The translations under genes were made by a program, and so were the position numbers. From Symbiodinium natans (Eukaryota > Sar > Dinophyceae > Suessiales > Symbiodiniaceae), in assembly GCA_905221605.1 (NCBI GenBank), contig CAJNDS010000187.1, positions 28,501 through 92,500 on the forward strand: DNA of 64,000 bases, read 5' to 3'. Position 1 is the stretch's first letter; every line of letters starts with the position of its first letter. The notes beneath the pieces are model-generated. The model saw nothing but the letters and a program-made list of their open reading frames with translations, searched no databases and was not told the DNA's origin. This document shows positions 1 to 10,202 of the stretch, piece by piece.

Positions 1-2
1 AC

Positions 3-2771
3 CCCGAAAAGCCTTTGCTGTTTGAACCGCCTGCGGAACCCATTGTTCCAAAAGAAGAAGAAATCGAAGCCCCAGAGGATGAAGAAATGATCCCGGAATA
101 TGTCCAGGACTACGAGCCCACGGAAATGGGTTCTGAGGGTCATGAGGGGGTAGCCGGAGGTGATCTTCCGGAGCCCGACATGGAGGACATGGAAATTGAT
201 TGGTTGACGGATCATTATCTTCAGAAGCTAGGCGAAGGACCTGACTGCCGCGCCGTGAGCAATCAAGCGGCGTCTTCCTTTGAGCTTAAGTTTGGAGGGA
301 GTAGAATCTGTTGTCAGGTCCCACAGCAAGCTGTTTCAGAGACCTCTGGTGAGCTGTTAGATCCCAAACTCCTCTATCTGTCCATGAAACTGGAACTAGA
401 AGAATTGGAGTCGTTCAACGTAGGAGAAGTGGTGAGCGAGCGAGAAGCGTACAGACTTGCTAAGGAGAGCGGAAGAAGAGTTCTGTCTAGCCGTTGGGTC
501 AATACGGTTAAGAAGCCTGGTCTTTACCGCTCTAGACTTGTGGTCCGCGATTTTGCCGCTATGGGCGGCACAACGCTCGCTGAGGGGATCTATTCTCCTA
601 CCACCAGCCTAGAAGGGCTGCGGCTCCTACTTTCTGTTCTATGTAGAAAAGGGTCTGTGCTGTCCTGTGACGTTTCGGTAGCCTTCATGCACGCCGCTAT
701 TGCGCGGCCAGAGTTTGTGCAGCTTCCGAGTAACATAGGAAACGCAAAGACTGGCGAAAAGGTCTTCTTGAAACTGTTTCGTGCCATGAACGGGCTTCGA
801 AGTGCCCCGCTTTCTTGGTACAAGGAGCTGTCGGCGTACTTGGGAAACCAAGGATTCCAGCAGATCTTGGACCCTACAATCTTCCGCAAGAAAACCAAGA
901 ATGGTTTGGTGATTGTCCTCTTTTATGTTGATGATTTGTTGATTTGGGCCGAGAACACCGCCGAAGCTCGAAAGGTGTATGAAGACCTGAAGAAACGCTA
1001 CAAGCTCAAGCTAACAGGTGAACTCTTGGAAGGAAAGCCAGGTGAGGTGTCTTTCTTGGAACGTAGGATCTTCCGGAGGAAGCCCGGAGAGCACTGCGTA
1101 TACTTTGGCTTGGACGCTAAGTACTTGAGGTCTTGCTGTGAGGAGTACGGAATCACTAAGGTGGCGCCGAAGCTTCCCCCATTAGAGCGGCGGTATGCCG
1201 ACCTCCTCAAGAAAGGACAGGACACACCTCTTACGCCAGAGGCGCACGAGCGCTATAGGCGTACCTTGGGACGCCTAGCCTGGGCGTCGCATTCAAGACC
1301 TGATTTGCAGTATGTATGCGGTTTTCTAGGAAGACACCAGTCAGCCCCCAATGAAGCAGCCGAAGCTTGTATGAGGGATGTTCTGAGATGGGTGTCTGGT
1401 TTGCCGCATAAGGTCCAAGTGTTCCCCTCACGTAGAGAGCTTTTAGCCCCGGATGAGGACCGAGAGTCAGTGTCTTGTTTTGTGGACGCGTCTTGGGGTT
1501 TGAACTCTGTGAGTGGTGGAATTGTGACCTGGAACAACTGTTGCTTGAAGACGTTCAGTCGGAAACAGACGACCGTAGCTCTGTCATCGGCAGAAGCCGA
1601 GCTAGCAGCGCTGACTGAAATCGCAAGAGAGGGATTGTATATATCTCTGTTGGTACAGACGATGGTGGAGGGGATGCCTTCTGACTCGGAGGAAGGCCGA
1701 TATCAGTTGCACGCGTACGGGGACTCTGAAAGCGCCCTGTCAATAGCGCAAATGAGTACCCTCCTTAGGAAAGTCCGCCACATAGAGTTGAGAGCGGCTT
1801 TTCTCCAACAACTAGTCGCCAAGGAAAGATTGACGCTGGAGTATATACCGGGGAAACTCAACCCCGCAGATGCTCTAACGAAGTCCCCAACTGCGGAGAA
1901 TTTGGTCAGTCTTTGTGAGGCCGCTGGCCTCATTACCGAGCCAGAATCGTGGTCGTCGATCTCCGAAGAAAACGTCGAAGAAGTAAGAAATGAGCCCAAT
2001 ATCACTAAGGAAGTATCTTCGAACGCAGTAAGGTCCTCTCCGCTGGAGGTTCCTAGCTCCTGGATGGAAGCCGCGACGGCAGTGGCTAGAGGAACAGTGT
2101 CGCTCGTCGTTCTGGAGCTTTGCTGCGAAGAGTCGAGTGCTTTTGCGAGAGCGTGTGCTCGAGAGAAAGGCATAGCGTACTTCGGAGTGACTCGGGAAAT
2201 CAATCTTCTGAGTAAGAACACCTTTCTTGTTCTTGAAGAGATCTTAAGAGTCCTGAAGCAGGGAAAGGTCCGTGTCTTTGCGCATTTGTCTACGCTTTGC
2301 AGCTCAGGCTCAGGCTGCCCCTTGAGGTACCTGCGTTTCCGCAAGCGACGAGGTTTGGAACTTTGGCGGAAGACGCTAAAGATTCACAAGAGTTGCTGGA
2401 GACTTATAGGGAAGCTCTTCGGCCCCTATGCCTCTAACGAGGGTTTGCTGTTAACCCACGAATGGCCTGAAAGGTCCTCTTTGTGGAAGGAAACGGTATT
2501 TCTAGAAGTCTCTAAAAGCATTGGTCTAACGCAAGGATGTCTAGTAGATAGATGCTGCTTCGAGAAGAAAGAGAAGACTTGGAAGAGATGGTGGTTCGCT
2601 TCTAATAGTGCTGCCTGTGTGTGGGAACTGTCTTCGTACGTTTGCGCAGGAAACCACGAACACTCGAAGAGTGCGTCTCTGAAGGAGTCTGGGACCTACC
2701 CGGAAGAGCTTGGAAAGGCTCTTGTCAGGATTGGAAAGAAGATCCTGAAGCAGGAGGAAAGAAAGGACTGA
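3..2771 (+). CDS. Ty1/copia retrotransposon polyprotein, 3' part (RT, RNase H, C-terminal extension)
   Basis: The frame is open from the window edge, so the gag, protease and integrase parts lie outside. The reverse transcriptase of the copia type (RVT_2) covers about nt 480-1180, with motif A at CDVSVAFMHA and the catalytic YVDD at nt 924-935. A copia RNase H follows: FVDASW near nt 1480, SSAEAEL near 1590, GDSESAL near 1720, and a domain end at NPADALTKSP near 1860. After it come about 280 residues not found in a minimal copia protein. They hold a Rossmann-like stretch (VVLELCC, then YFGVTREIN, then HLSTLCSSG) and a conserved-looking tail with CAGNHEHS. I infer a methyltransferase-like fold, which is not proven. 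The stop is at 2769-2771, only 40 bases before the first GTAAAATTCACC junction. No LTR is seen after it. The ORF has no internal stop, so the copy is young or was recently functional. Confidence 0.9.
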   Translation, partial: PEKPLLFEPPAEPIVPKEEEIEAPEDEEMIPEYVQDYEPTEMGSEGHEGVAGGDLPEPDMEDMEIDWLTDHYLQKLGEGPDCRAVSNQAASSFELKFGGSRICCQVPQQAVSETSGELLDPKLLYLSMKLELEELESFNVGEVVSEREAYRLAKESGRRVLSSRWVNTVKKPGLYRSRLVVRDFAAMGGTTLAEGIYSPTTSLEGLRLLLSVLCRKGSVLSCDVSVAFMHAAIARPEFVQLPSNIGNAKTGEKVFLKLFRAMNGLRSAPLSWYKELSAYLGNQGFQQILDPTIFRKKTKNGLVIVLFYVDDLLIWAENTAEARKVYEDLKKRYKLKLTGELLEGKPGEVSFLERRIFRRKPGEHCVYFGLDAKYLRSCCEEYGITKVAPKLPPLERRYADLLKKGQDTPLTPEAHERYRRTLGRLAWASHSRPDLQYVCGFLGRHQSAPNEAAEACMRDVLRWVSGLPHKVQVFPSRRELLAPDEDRESVSCFVDASWGLNSVSGGIVTWNNCCLKTFSRKQTTVALSSAEAELAALTEIAREGLYISLLVQTMVEGMPSDSEEGRYQLHAYGDSESALSIAQMSTLLRKVRHIELRAAFLQQLVAKERLTLEYIPGKLNPADALTKSPTAENLVSLCEAAGLITEPESWSSISEENVEEVRNEPNITKEVSSNAVRSSPLEVPSSWMEAATAVARGTVSLVVLELCCEESSAFARACAREKGIAYFGVTREINLLSKNTFLVLEEILRVLKQGKVRVFAHLSTLCSSGSGCPLRYLRFRKRRGLELWRKTLKIHKSCWRLIGKLFGPYASNEGLLLTHEWPERSSLWKETVFLEVSKSIGLTQGCLVDRCCFEKKEKTWKRWWFASNSAACVWELSSYVCAGNHEHSKSASLKESGTYPEELGKALVRIGKKILKQEERKD

Positions 2772-2810
2772 AGGGAACTACCCAAGGACCATCTGTGCAT
2801 GAGGGGGTGT

Positions 2811-2822
2811 GTAAAATTCACC
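2811..2822 (+). repeat. Junction motif GTAAAATTCACC, copy 1 (copia / unit B)
   Basis: First of eight copies of this 12-mer, each sitting at a boundary between retroelements. Here it separates the copia 3' end from the truncated LINE of unit B. The sequence after it is TTGGGGTTGCAG, which is not a clear spliced-leader relic. Confidence 0.8.
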
Positions 2823-5800
2823 TTGGGGTTGCAGATCTGCCTGTTCGTCAGCTCAAGGGCTTCCCGTTGGAACCCACTGCCCTCTGCCCGGACGAATTGT
2901 CCATGCCGGAAGTCCAACCTGGTGGCCTTTGGGATTGGTCCCGACCGATTGATTATGAATGGGCTTCTTTCACTGCTGGGGTGGAAGAACAACTCTTCTC
3001 TGTGCAGGCAGGTAGAGGGTGGAAGCTGGAGGTCTCTTTCTCGCCACTCGTGCAGACCACCAGCCCGGAAAAACTCTGGAAAGGGTCGAGCCCGGCTTTT
3101 TGGCAATCCTTCCTCACCTGGACCTCTAAAGCCATGGGCACTAATCCTGACCCTAGAATTACCCCCCTCTTCGTGGAGGCGAAGAATCGCATACCTGAAT
3201 TCTGGTCTGAAATGGCCTCTTGTACTGCTCAGGCCTTGCAGGACCTCCTAGGTGCTCCTGACATGCAAAGCCATCACCTTGCACTTGAGATTATCGCACA
3301 CCAGGGGCGATCAGCCTTGAAAGAGGCGGTGCGCAAGAGTGATGAAGCTTACTCGCAATGGTTGCAAGAAGCTTGCAAAGGGGGTATGCGAGGCCTGTAC
3401 AAGGCTTTGAAGTCTGAAGATTCCATCCCGGACAGGCCATACAGAAACATACCACTCGAAATTCGCCCGCACATCAGGCGGGCTCACTGGGCTGACGTGT
3501 GGCAGCCCATGCCTGGCAATGAGGTCAATCCCAATGTTGATTTTGATAGCCTCAGGGATGCTTCTGTAAGCCAAGCCAAAACCCTTCCTCCCATAACAGG
3601 TCCAATGGTGGCGAAGGTGATCAAACGAATGCCGACTAAAGCTATTGGTGCAGATGGGTGGAGTGTCCAGATGCTTAAATGTCTTGCCCCCTTGCAGCTT
3701 GAAAGATTGGCCCAATTCTTTAATACCTGGGAGGGTCAGGGTGCCTTCCCGACCCAGCTCTCGGTTGTTCTGGTTGCACTCATTAACAAGTCTGAGGATG
3801 AGGAGCGCCCAATTGGACTGACGCCAGTCCCATACCGATTGTGGGCAAAGATACGTTGGCCTGTCTTTGAGAAATGGCTCCGGGAATATGCTGCCACCCA
3901 GGATTGGGACAGGGCAAAGAAGGGCCTTTCAAGTCTTGATGTTGCGTTGCGCCGTAAGCTGTCGCATGAAATTCTCCATCGGAAAAAGCGACATTCAGTG
4001 ACAGTGCTTTTGGATTTAAAGGCCTTTTATGAAAATGTCCGACATGATAATTTCGTCAATCAGGCCATTTCCCTCAAAGTTCCGCCGTTGATCCTGAATG
4101 CAGCAATGTCGCTATACTCTGCTCAGCGCTTGATCAGTGCTGAACACTGTGTCTCTGGTCCGATCAAGCCCACCAAGGGCTTAGTTGCGGGCTGCCCATT
4201 TGCGCCAGGCCTCAGCAAGATCCCTTTTGACGAGATCCTGCGCCCGGCATGGGTTTCTGGCCTTGCCAAAACCATTGATCTCTACATTGACGACACTAGC
4301 TTTGACACTGAGGCTGGTAACCCCCACACAGCAGCGCGCCGGGCGGTGCAATTGTATAAGGCTGTGGTAGGAGGTTTGACAGCTGCTGGCCTCCCAGTCA
4401 GCCTGGGCAAGACAGCTTTTGTATGCTCCTCTCCAAAAGTTGAAGCTGCCCTTAAAGAGTATCTTCCTGACTCTGATCAAATCAAGAATGCCGCGAAGGA
4501 CCTGGGGATTGATTGTACGGCTGGGCGTGGAAGGCGCATTCCGTTCCACCGTAAAAGGTTTGGGAAGGGCGTTAAGCGCAAGGCTAGGCTCTCGACCCTG
4601 CGTGTGAAATCGATGCCAGCTAGGGTCAGAGCCCTGAGGGCGGGGGTCCAAACTGTGGGCCTCTATGGCCATGAGGCAGTTGGGCTTGCGCCAAAGCGTA
4701 TGCATTGGTTGCGTGCTTCCTTCGCACATGAATTGGGGCGAATGTCTTTGGGCTCGGTTTACCTCACCATTGACCATGCGTGCCCTAAGCGGCCGGACCC
4801 GGCCTTTATTATCATTTCCCAGCATTTCAAGGCCATTCACAGGCTTCTGGGCTTCATTCCCGATAGCCAAAGGCAGCACTTTGATGATGTCTTGCCGGGT
4901 ATGTGGCTTGAGTACTCACAGGTGGAGTACCCCTGGAAGCGCGCTGCAGGGCCGGTTGGGGCCCTCCTATGTTACCTGCTTGACTTGGGTTGGACCCCGG
5001 TCAGTGCGGACACTTGGAAATGCCCTGAACAACCGCACAGCGTCACCACCAAGGTAGGCATGCACCACCTCCTTTGCTCCCTTTCTAAGGAAACAGATAG
5101 GTGGAGGCTCGCACGTATAGCCCAGCACGACATGCTTGAACCTCTGAGTGTGGGAATTGATTGGGCCCCCCTCAGAAAGCTTAGGAATAAGATGGCAGGC
5201 CAGGAGAGGTCAGGACTCATGGCTGTTTGGCAAGGAGCAATTCGTGCTGATCCTTGTGCCACTTGCCTGAGGTGCGGCTGTGCTGCTACCATGCAACATG
5301 TCTTATGGGAGTGTGACTGGTGGCAAACCAACCTCCCGGAACCGGCTTCCTTTCCTAGATTTCGGCAAGAGTGGCCCATTTCGTCACTGTGGGCCAGGGG
5401 CCTTCTGCCGATTTCGCCTTACCCTGATGATGGGGAATGGGTACGAACTACTGGTGCCTGGTGTGATGGCCAGATCATTTGTGGCGAGGCGATATACTTT
5501 GCTACTGATGGCTCCCCGGGGAAATCCAAGGACCCCAGGTTCCATCGGTATACCTGGGCTGCGATTGCCTTTAAGCTTGAAGGGGATGAGCCCGTCACGA
5601 TCGCGACAGCTGTCGGCTCACTGCAATCTCCGCTATCGGTGTTCCGGGCGGAGGCAGCGGCTGTCAAGTTTGTAGCTGAGCATAGTGAAGGGAACGCAGA
5701 CCTCACCTTGGATTGCAAGGGCATCCTGCCCAGAGTGAATGGTACACCTTCCATCCAGTCTGCAGACCTCTTCGACCCCATTCGACTGCATGCACAGAGA

Positions 5801-6673
5801 CTCAACCTTAACTGGGTATCCTCGCATTTAACGGAAGAACAATTCCGAGCAAAGTTTGGTGCTAACCAACTTTGGAGGCGACGTGCTAACGAAATTGTGG
5901 ACCAGCTTGTTGGCACGGCTGCCGAAGCTCGTAGGGACCTGAACTTTGAATCCCAAATTAAAAAGCGTGATGCAGTTGCCATTCAGGTTAACACCTTACT
6001 GGCCAGGAGAGCTGCAGCTCTCCTTTCGTATGACAAGGACCAAGGACCGCTGGTTCAGTGGCCTGACAAAGAGCAACGAAAGCTCCGCCAAAAGCCCAGG
6101 GTCAGGGATTCAGGTGTCCTGAAAAATTCTAAGCTCCCCAAGATCAAAGGTCCTAACAAAAGGGAACAGATTGAAGGCCTTCTTGCTGGTACACAGAACT
6201 TGGGGCACACCTGGGTAGAGGGTTGTAGGCTTCCTTCCAACCTTTCAGCGCGGTGCTCGAGGTGTGAGCTATACATCCAGCAGACTGAGCCCCTCCCTAC
6301 CTTTTCCCTTAAGATCAAGCACCCTTGCCTAGGTGTTCAGGCGGACCCTCCTCCTTGGGATCCCCACCCTGATCATGTGTGGGTTAATTTAGGTAAGTCC
6401 TGGGTTTGCTCAAAGTGTGACAAGCTGGTCAAAGTTGGTGTCCGCAAAATCCCGACCTGGATTGTAGCGCCTTGCAGGCCCACCAAAAGTAAGGTTGCTA
6501 CTGCTAGCTCCAAAAAAGCAAAGGAGGTGACTGACACTGGGGTTCAAAGTGTTCGGGCCTTTTTTGTGTCGTCCTCCAGTCAGGAACCTTCACCTAAAAT
6601 TTCTGTTCCCAAGCCTAAGCCAAAACCCAAAGCGAAGCAGTCTGGGCTCAAGCAAGCTAAGATTGCCTTTTAG
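2823..6673 (+). CDS. LINE ORF2 remnant: reverse transcriptase, RNase H, zinc motif
   Basis: About 1,280 codons are open from the truncation point. The frame also runs back into the copia ORF without a stop, but the codons before 2823 are copia sequence and have no ATG. RT motif A is LLDLKAFYE near nt 4010. The catalytic loop is LYIDDTSFD near 4281, so the YxDD tyrosine is present, unlike in units D and F. RNase H has FATDGS near 5498, an acidic residue in FRAEAAA near 5645, LDCKG near 5710 and ANEIVDQ near 5888. A C-terminal zinc motif has CSRCE near 6255 and CSKCD near 6410. The protein ends in a Lys/Pro-rich tail. It aligns from the linker between endonuclease and RT with ORF2 of unit D. 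With no endonuclease it cannot move on its own, although the RT part looks intact. Confidence 0.92.
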
Positions 6674-6702
6674 CACGCTGCTGCTAAGAATGCCTCCTGA
6701 GT

Positions 6703-8064
6703 ATGCCTCCGAAGCATAAATCCCCTGCCTCCAAGGCCTACTCAAAAGCCCGGCCGGGCAAGCGAGAGAGAGCTCGGCTTAGAGGTGCAGCTCCTAAAAG
6801 AGCGCCGCCTGCTGGTGTGAACCCCCCGCCTCCCAGGCGGAGAAGGGTGGAACCGCAGGATGAGCAAGCCCCTGAGCCCGGGCCACAACAAGTGCAACCC
6901 CCTGAGCCCTTGGTGGATAACCAGGCTCAGGGGAGGAGGAATCCTGGAGTTGTGCTTCGGGAAAATCCTCAGCTCGAGCAGCACAATCCTGTGCACCGCC
7001 CCCCAGCCGTGGTGGCAAACCAGGCTGAGAGGGATGAACCTCCTGGAATTGTCCTTCGGGAGAATCCCCATGCACCTGGGGCTGGTCCGGTTTTGGGTGC
7101 CCCAGACCAGGACAGCTGCTCTGAAGAAAGCGAAGAGGAGCCAATGGTGCCTGATCCCATTGTGCATCCCGAGCCTCCTCCAGCACCGCCAGCTGCGCCT
7201 ATGTTGCCTGCCCCGTTGAACTTTGACGATATGGATCAAGAAGCGGGCGCAGCCTTTGCTATTGCTGAGAGGGCTCGCAATACCAAGCCAGGACTGGTGG
7301 CTTTCAAATCCGATCTGGGCTATCCTGGTGTTTTCCAGGCCCTACCCAAGGACCTGATCCACGTGTGGTTCAACGACACGGGGGACAGCACTGCGGCGTA
7401 TATCCACAATGGAAGAACCAGATTCGGATATGACGCTGGTGGGGGCTACGTCTTGAAGGTTGGGACGAAGCAGGCCTTTGGTGATGAGGTGGCGATTTCG
7501 GCCTTGCTGCCTAAGGTGGCAGCCACCATCATTGGGGCTGGATCTACGACACTGCAGGTGCTGCTCTCTGGGCGACCATGGGAGTTCAGGTCCCATTTGG
7601 TGGCGTGGTCGATGGTGGAAAAAATCGAGCTCCTCACGGATTATGGTTCTCGGAACCAGATCCACCCTCAGTGGTCCTTGTATGCCTTCGCCCTCCTTTT
7701 GCAATTGAGCCGTCATTTTGCTCTTCGTGATGTGTCAAAAACCAACCTGGGAATTAAGCCAGGACTCAGTGCTGCGACGCCCATGTTGTGTTTTTTCGAC
7801 CTCGCGGATTGGCACTTCGAAGGGCTTAATGCTGGAAGGTGGATTCCCAAGTATAGCTTGCGCAGCTTCGTCGAGACCCTTCGATGTGTCTGTGACGTTA
7901 CGCCACTGGAGCCGTATCTCCGCAGGCAGGCGGTGGTCCCTTGCCTCAACGAGATTACTGCAGGTCTCCCCGCTGCGCTCAAGGCAAACTTGGAAATCCA
8001 AATGGTCCTCATGGACGGCCGACTTTCTGATTGGGCTCACCTTGCTGCATTGGCTAACCAATAA
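6703..8064 (+). CDS. LINE ORF3: proline-rich N-terminus plus protein-kinase-like domain
   Basis: The ORF starts with ATG 29 bases after the ORF2 stop and has 453 codons. Residues 1-175 are low complexity, rich in Pro, Arg and Glu, with a duplicated block around VVLRENP and IVLRENP. Residues 200-400 carry the landmarks of a protein-kinase-like fold: YVLKV with K252 (beta-3 lysine), E262 in GDEVAI (helix C), a hinge-like VEKIELL, a catalytic loop RDVSKTN with D343 and N348 (D-x4-N), and FFDLADW with D366 in the DFG position. The ORF3 of unit D has the same residues in the same order. No glycine-rich loop is obvious and the HRD histidine is absent, so it could be an atypical kinase, a small-molecule phosphotransferase or a pseudokinase. 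Its role in the LINE is unknown. Confidence 0.75.
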   Translation: MPPKHKSPASKAYSKARPGKRERARLRGAAPKRAPPAGVNPPPPRRRRVEPQDEQAPEPGPQQVQPPEPLVDNQAQGRRNPGVVLRENPQLEQHNPVHRPPAVVANQAERDEPPGIVLRENPHAPGAGPVLGAPDQDSCSEESEEEPMVPDPIVHPEPPPAPPAAPMLPAPLNFDDMDQEAGAAFAIAERARNTKPGLVAFKSDLGYPGVFQALPKDLIHVWFNDTGDSTAAYIHNGRTRFGYDAGGGYVLKVGTKQAFGDEVAISALLPKVAATIIGAGSTTLQVLLSGRPWEFRSHLVAWSMVEKIELLTDYGSRNQIHPQWSLYAFALLLQLSRHFALRDVSKTNLGIKPGLSAATPMLCFFDLADWHFEGLNAGRWIPKYSLRSFVETLRCVCDVTPLEPYLRRQAVVPCLNEITAGLPAALKANLEIQMVLMDGRLSDWAHLAALANQ

Positions 8065-8469
8065 GCTTGGGCCTTCCAAGCTGTTGGTGCTGTCAGTCAG
8101 GTCTTGGGGTCTCCAGACCATTCAAGGCGTGGGCCCAGTCTTGTTTGCTGTGTGTGGTTGCAGATGCTCGGGTTGTTGAACCCCGACTGTCAGCGCCTGC
8201 TACCGTGAGTCGTGCTTGGGCGTTCCAAGTGCAGCTAGGCCTTGGTGTAACCAGGCCTCAGGCATGGGTGCCAGCCTGAAGTGAGTGGCGCAGCTTGTAG
8301 CTGTAGGGTAGGTGTAACCCCGACTGTCTCACTTCTGAGCTTGGCCTGAAGGCCTACTCCTTGCAGCTACTGCGTGAGTGGCCTTTTACTTTCTTAGGGT
8401 AGGTGTTCACCCGACTGTTTCACACAGAGCAATGGACTCAAGGCCTCCGGCCGCTTCGTGCTTGCGTGG
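8065..8469 (+). other. 3' untranslated region of LINE unit B
   Basis: No ORF is supported here. A short degenerate repeat built on accccgactgt occurs near 8180, 8315 and 8408. A strong short hairpin, GGCCTCCGGCC, lies about 15 bases before the terminal GTAAAATTCACC. The 3' ends of the other units also have a hairpin in this position. Confidence 0.6.
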
Positions 8470-8481
8470 GTAAAATTCACC
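8470..8481 (+). repeat. Junction motif GTAAAATTCACC, copy 2 (B / C)
   Basis: Followed directly by TTGGCTCAAG (8482-8491), identical to the last ten bases of the dinoflagellate spliced leader. Confidence 0.85.
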
Positions 8482-8636
8482 TTGGCTCAAGTCTCGGCTC
8501 AACCCCGGTGGGGTGCGCAGGTAGTGAGCTGTTCGGTGGCCTGGAGGCTGTACCTAAGGGTGGGCTCCAACAGGACTCAAACCGAAACCACTGTGTTTGC
8601 TCGGTAGTTCTGCCAGCCACATAGCTGCCTGTGTAC

Positions 8637-8771
8637 GGCCTCGCCGAGTGCTGAGGGAACTTTCGACCTCGCTGCTGAGGGTGTTGTCGGCCTCGCATAA
8701 GCTGAGGATTGTGGAAAGTCTTCGGCCTCGCTCGGAGGGACAACATAGTTCGGCCTCACCACGGTTGAGGG
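8637..8771 (+). repeat. Cluster of five family-1 hairpins (GGCCTC...GAGGG)
   Basis: Five short hairpins with outer stem CCTC/GAGG lie in the 5' leader: near 8637, 8667, 8689, 8724 and 8752. The inner stem is GC/GC in the first three and AC/GT in the last, each followed by one unpaired T before GAGG. The fourth has lost the inner stem. Confidence 0.75.
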
Positions 8772-8987
8772 AAACACCTCCTGGAACTGAGGTGCAAGAA
8801 GATAGCAGACCTGTGCGAGCGAAGAGGGTTCCGAGGCCTTAACTTCCTTTGTTGGAACAGGGCCCCGTCTCAACCGCAGATTTCCGCTCGTGGGCTATCG
8901 GCGACCAGAGTGGCCGTCCACAGTGCCCTGGACAGTGTGCCACACGCCAAAGAGACTTGCTGCAAGGCAGACGGAGAGCGACGGACC

Positions 8988-9380
8988 ATGCCGGCAATTG
9001 CGTGCTGTGTATTTGCATGGTCACACCAGGGGCGTCGTGAAGGGCTTTTCCTGGAACTGTCGCAGTCATATCGTATCCACTTTGTCCGTCGCACCAGGAG
9101 AGGCAACATAGCCTGGGGCAGCTGTGGGAATTGGAATGTCCAAAGAAGCCTGAATGCAGCTAACCTCCACCTGCAGCTCCGGGATTTCCGATGCTGTGAG
9201 GATGCGAGGCTTTGGAACATCGATTTCTATGTCGATCCCACAAACCCATCCCTGATGATTGATGGCAGCGGACGTGAAATCAGGTACCTGGGTAGGCTGG
9301 TGATTATGGTGTATGGCCCTGATGTGTCGAGAAGGATGCTGGCCTTGTCGGAAGATGATGAGGAATGGATGCTCCTTTGA
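8988..9380 (+). CDS. Accessory ORF of element C (degenerate zinc-ribbon-like protein)
   Basis: 130 codons from the first ATG; the frame is open from about 8910. The order of conserved blocks matches the ORF of elements E and E': a GR-x-E-x-L-x-L block, then FVRR, then CGNW, then NIDFYVDP, then DGSGREI. In element E the matching sites hold CxxC pairs (CEDC, CTGC, CALC). Here most of those cysteines are missing, so metal binding is unlikely in this copy. The identical protein is encoded in copy C'. The family is not recognised. A nucleic-acid-binding role would fit a non-autonomous retroelement but is only a guess. Confidence 0.5.
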   Translation: MPAIACCVFAWSHQGRREGLFLELSQSYRIHFVRRTRRGNIAWGSCGNWNVQRSLNAANLHLQLRDFRCCEDARLWNIDFYVDPTNPSLMIDGSGREIRYLGRLVIMVYGPDVSRRMLALSEDDEEWMLL

Positions 9381-9590
9381 GGTGATGAAACGTCGCCGGC
9401 CAGTAACCAGGCAAGTGGAAGTGGATTGAATTGCGAGCACAGCCTCGCCATTAAGGGCCATGTGAGGGCAAACCCGAATGCAGGCTTAGCTTGCCGGAAT
9501 GAGGGTGATCAACATACCCTCGCAGCACAATGCTTTCAGAACCCGTGAAACCAGCGGAGATGCCATGTGAGGCTATGCAAGGGCAGTTTC

Positions 9591-9744
9591 GGCCTCGCTA
9601 TGCTGGAGTAAAGGTTCGGCCTCGCCTCGGCTGAGGGAATGGATGGTTCGGCCTCGCCAAGGCTGAGGGAACAACAGAAGGGTTGCGAAAACGCCTCGCT
9701 GATGAAGAAGGTGCATGATGTTCCGGCCTCGCATCAGCTGAGGG
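9591..9744 (+). repeat. Cluster of family-1 hairpins in element C
   Basis: Four or five copies. The best ones read CCTC-GCC-TC-GGC-T-GAGG, CCTC-GCC-AA-GGC-T-GAGG and CCTC-GC-ATCA-GC-T-GAGG. The copy near 9690 is decayed. Confidence 0.75.
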
Positions 9745-10125
9745 AAGAATGATGGAATGGGCAGGCCGGGCACTTATTGGTCTGCCGGAATTGAGTCTGG
9801 GAGACTCTGGAAGCACTGCATGCAGCTTGGACGGCTGATGCTACTGGGCGCAAAGCGGTAAAGCAGCTTGAAGCATAGACTCCGCGGTGCCGGTGTGTCG
9901 GAGCAATTGATAGGTACAACCGCAGCCCAGCAGTGCTCAATCAAACAATGCAACATTCGGCCTCGACTTTGGTCTGAGGGAATGTGAGCTATAAAGAGCA
10001 AACTCCAGAATATGGATGAGGGACACTGGCCAGGCATGGAGGCCAGCAAAGGGCAGGTACCAGCATTGCACTGGAGAAGCCTCGAGTCCCAATGGCAGTG
10101 AACTTTGTGGTGAGGAATACGTCGA

Positions 10126-10151
10126 CTGGTAAGTAAGTGCGAGAAAGCCAG
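10126..10151 (+). repeat. Family-2 hairpin (18-nt loop, stem CTGG/CCAG)
   Basis: Stem CTGG and CCAG enclose an 18-base loop, TAAGTAAGTGCGAGAAAG. The same loop with other stems occurs in E and E'. Confidence 0.75.
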
Positions 10152-10178
10152 GGCGATTCTGGGGAGAACAGCAAGGCA

Positions 10179-10202
10179 CGGTTAGTAAGTGCGAGAACAC
10201 CG
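10179..10202 (+). repeat. Family-2 hairpin (stem CGG/CCG, loop end diverged)
   Basis: The loop begins TTAGTAAGTGCGAGAA as in the other members, but its last bases are changed. The stem is short, CGG with CCG. Confidence 0.55.

Larger units (their letters stand above)
2823..8481 (+). mobile_element. LINE unit B, 5'-truncated non-LTR retrotransposon
   Basis: The unit runs from just after junction 1 to the end of junction 2. It lacks ORF1 and the endonuclease half of ORF2, the usual 5' truncation of target-primed insertions, but keeps RT, RNase H, the zinc motif and a third ORF without stops. It ends in a GGCC-TCC-GGCC hairpin (about 8445-8456) followed by a short spacer and GTAAAATTCACC. It differs strongly in protein sequence from LINEs D and F, so it is a separate family. 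Confidence 0.85.

Noticed and set aside
1703-2344. Minus-strand ORF of 213 codons
   Set aside because: Antisense shadow of the copia polyprotein.
2823-8481. Unit B as a full-length LINE
   Set aside because: No endonuclease motifs and no ORF1 before the RT. It starts in the linker after the endonuclease.
8555-8600. Antisense tRNA box B (GGACTCAAACC) in the leader of C and D
   Set aside because: One mismatch to the consensus and no cloverleaf around it.
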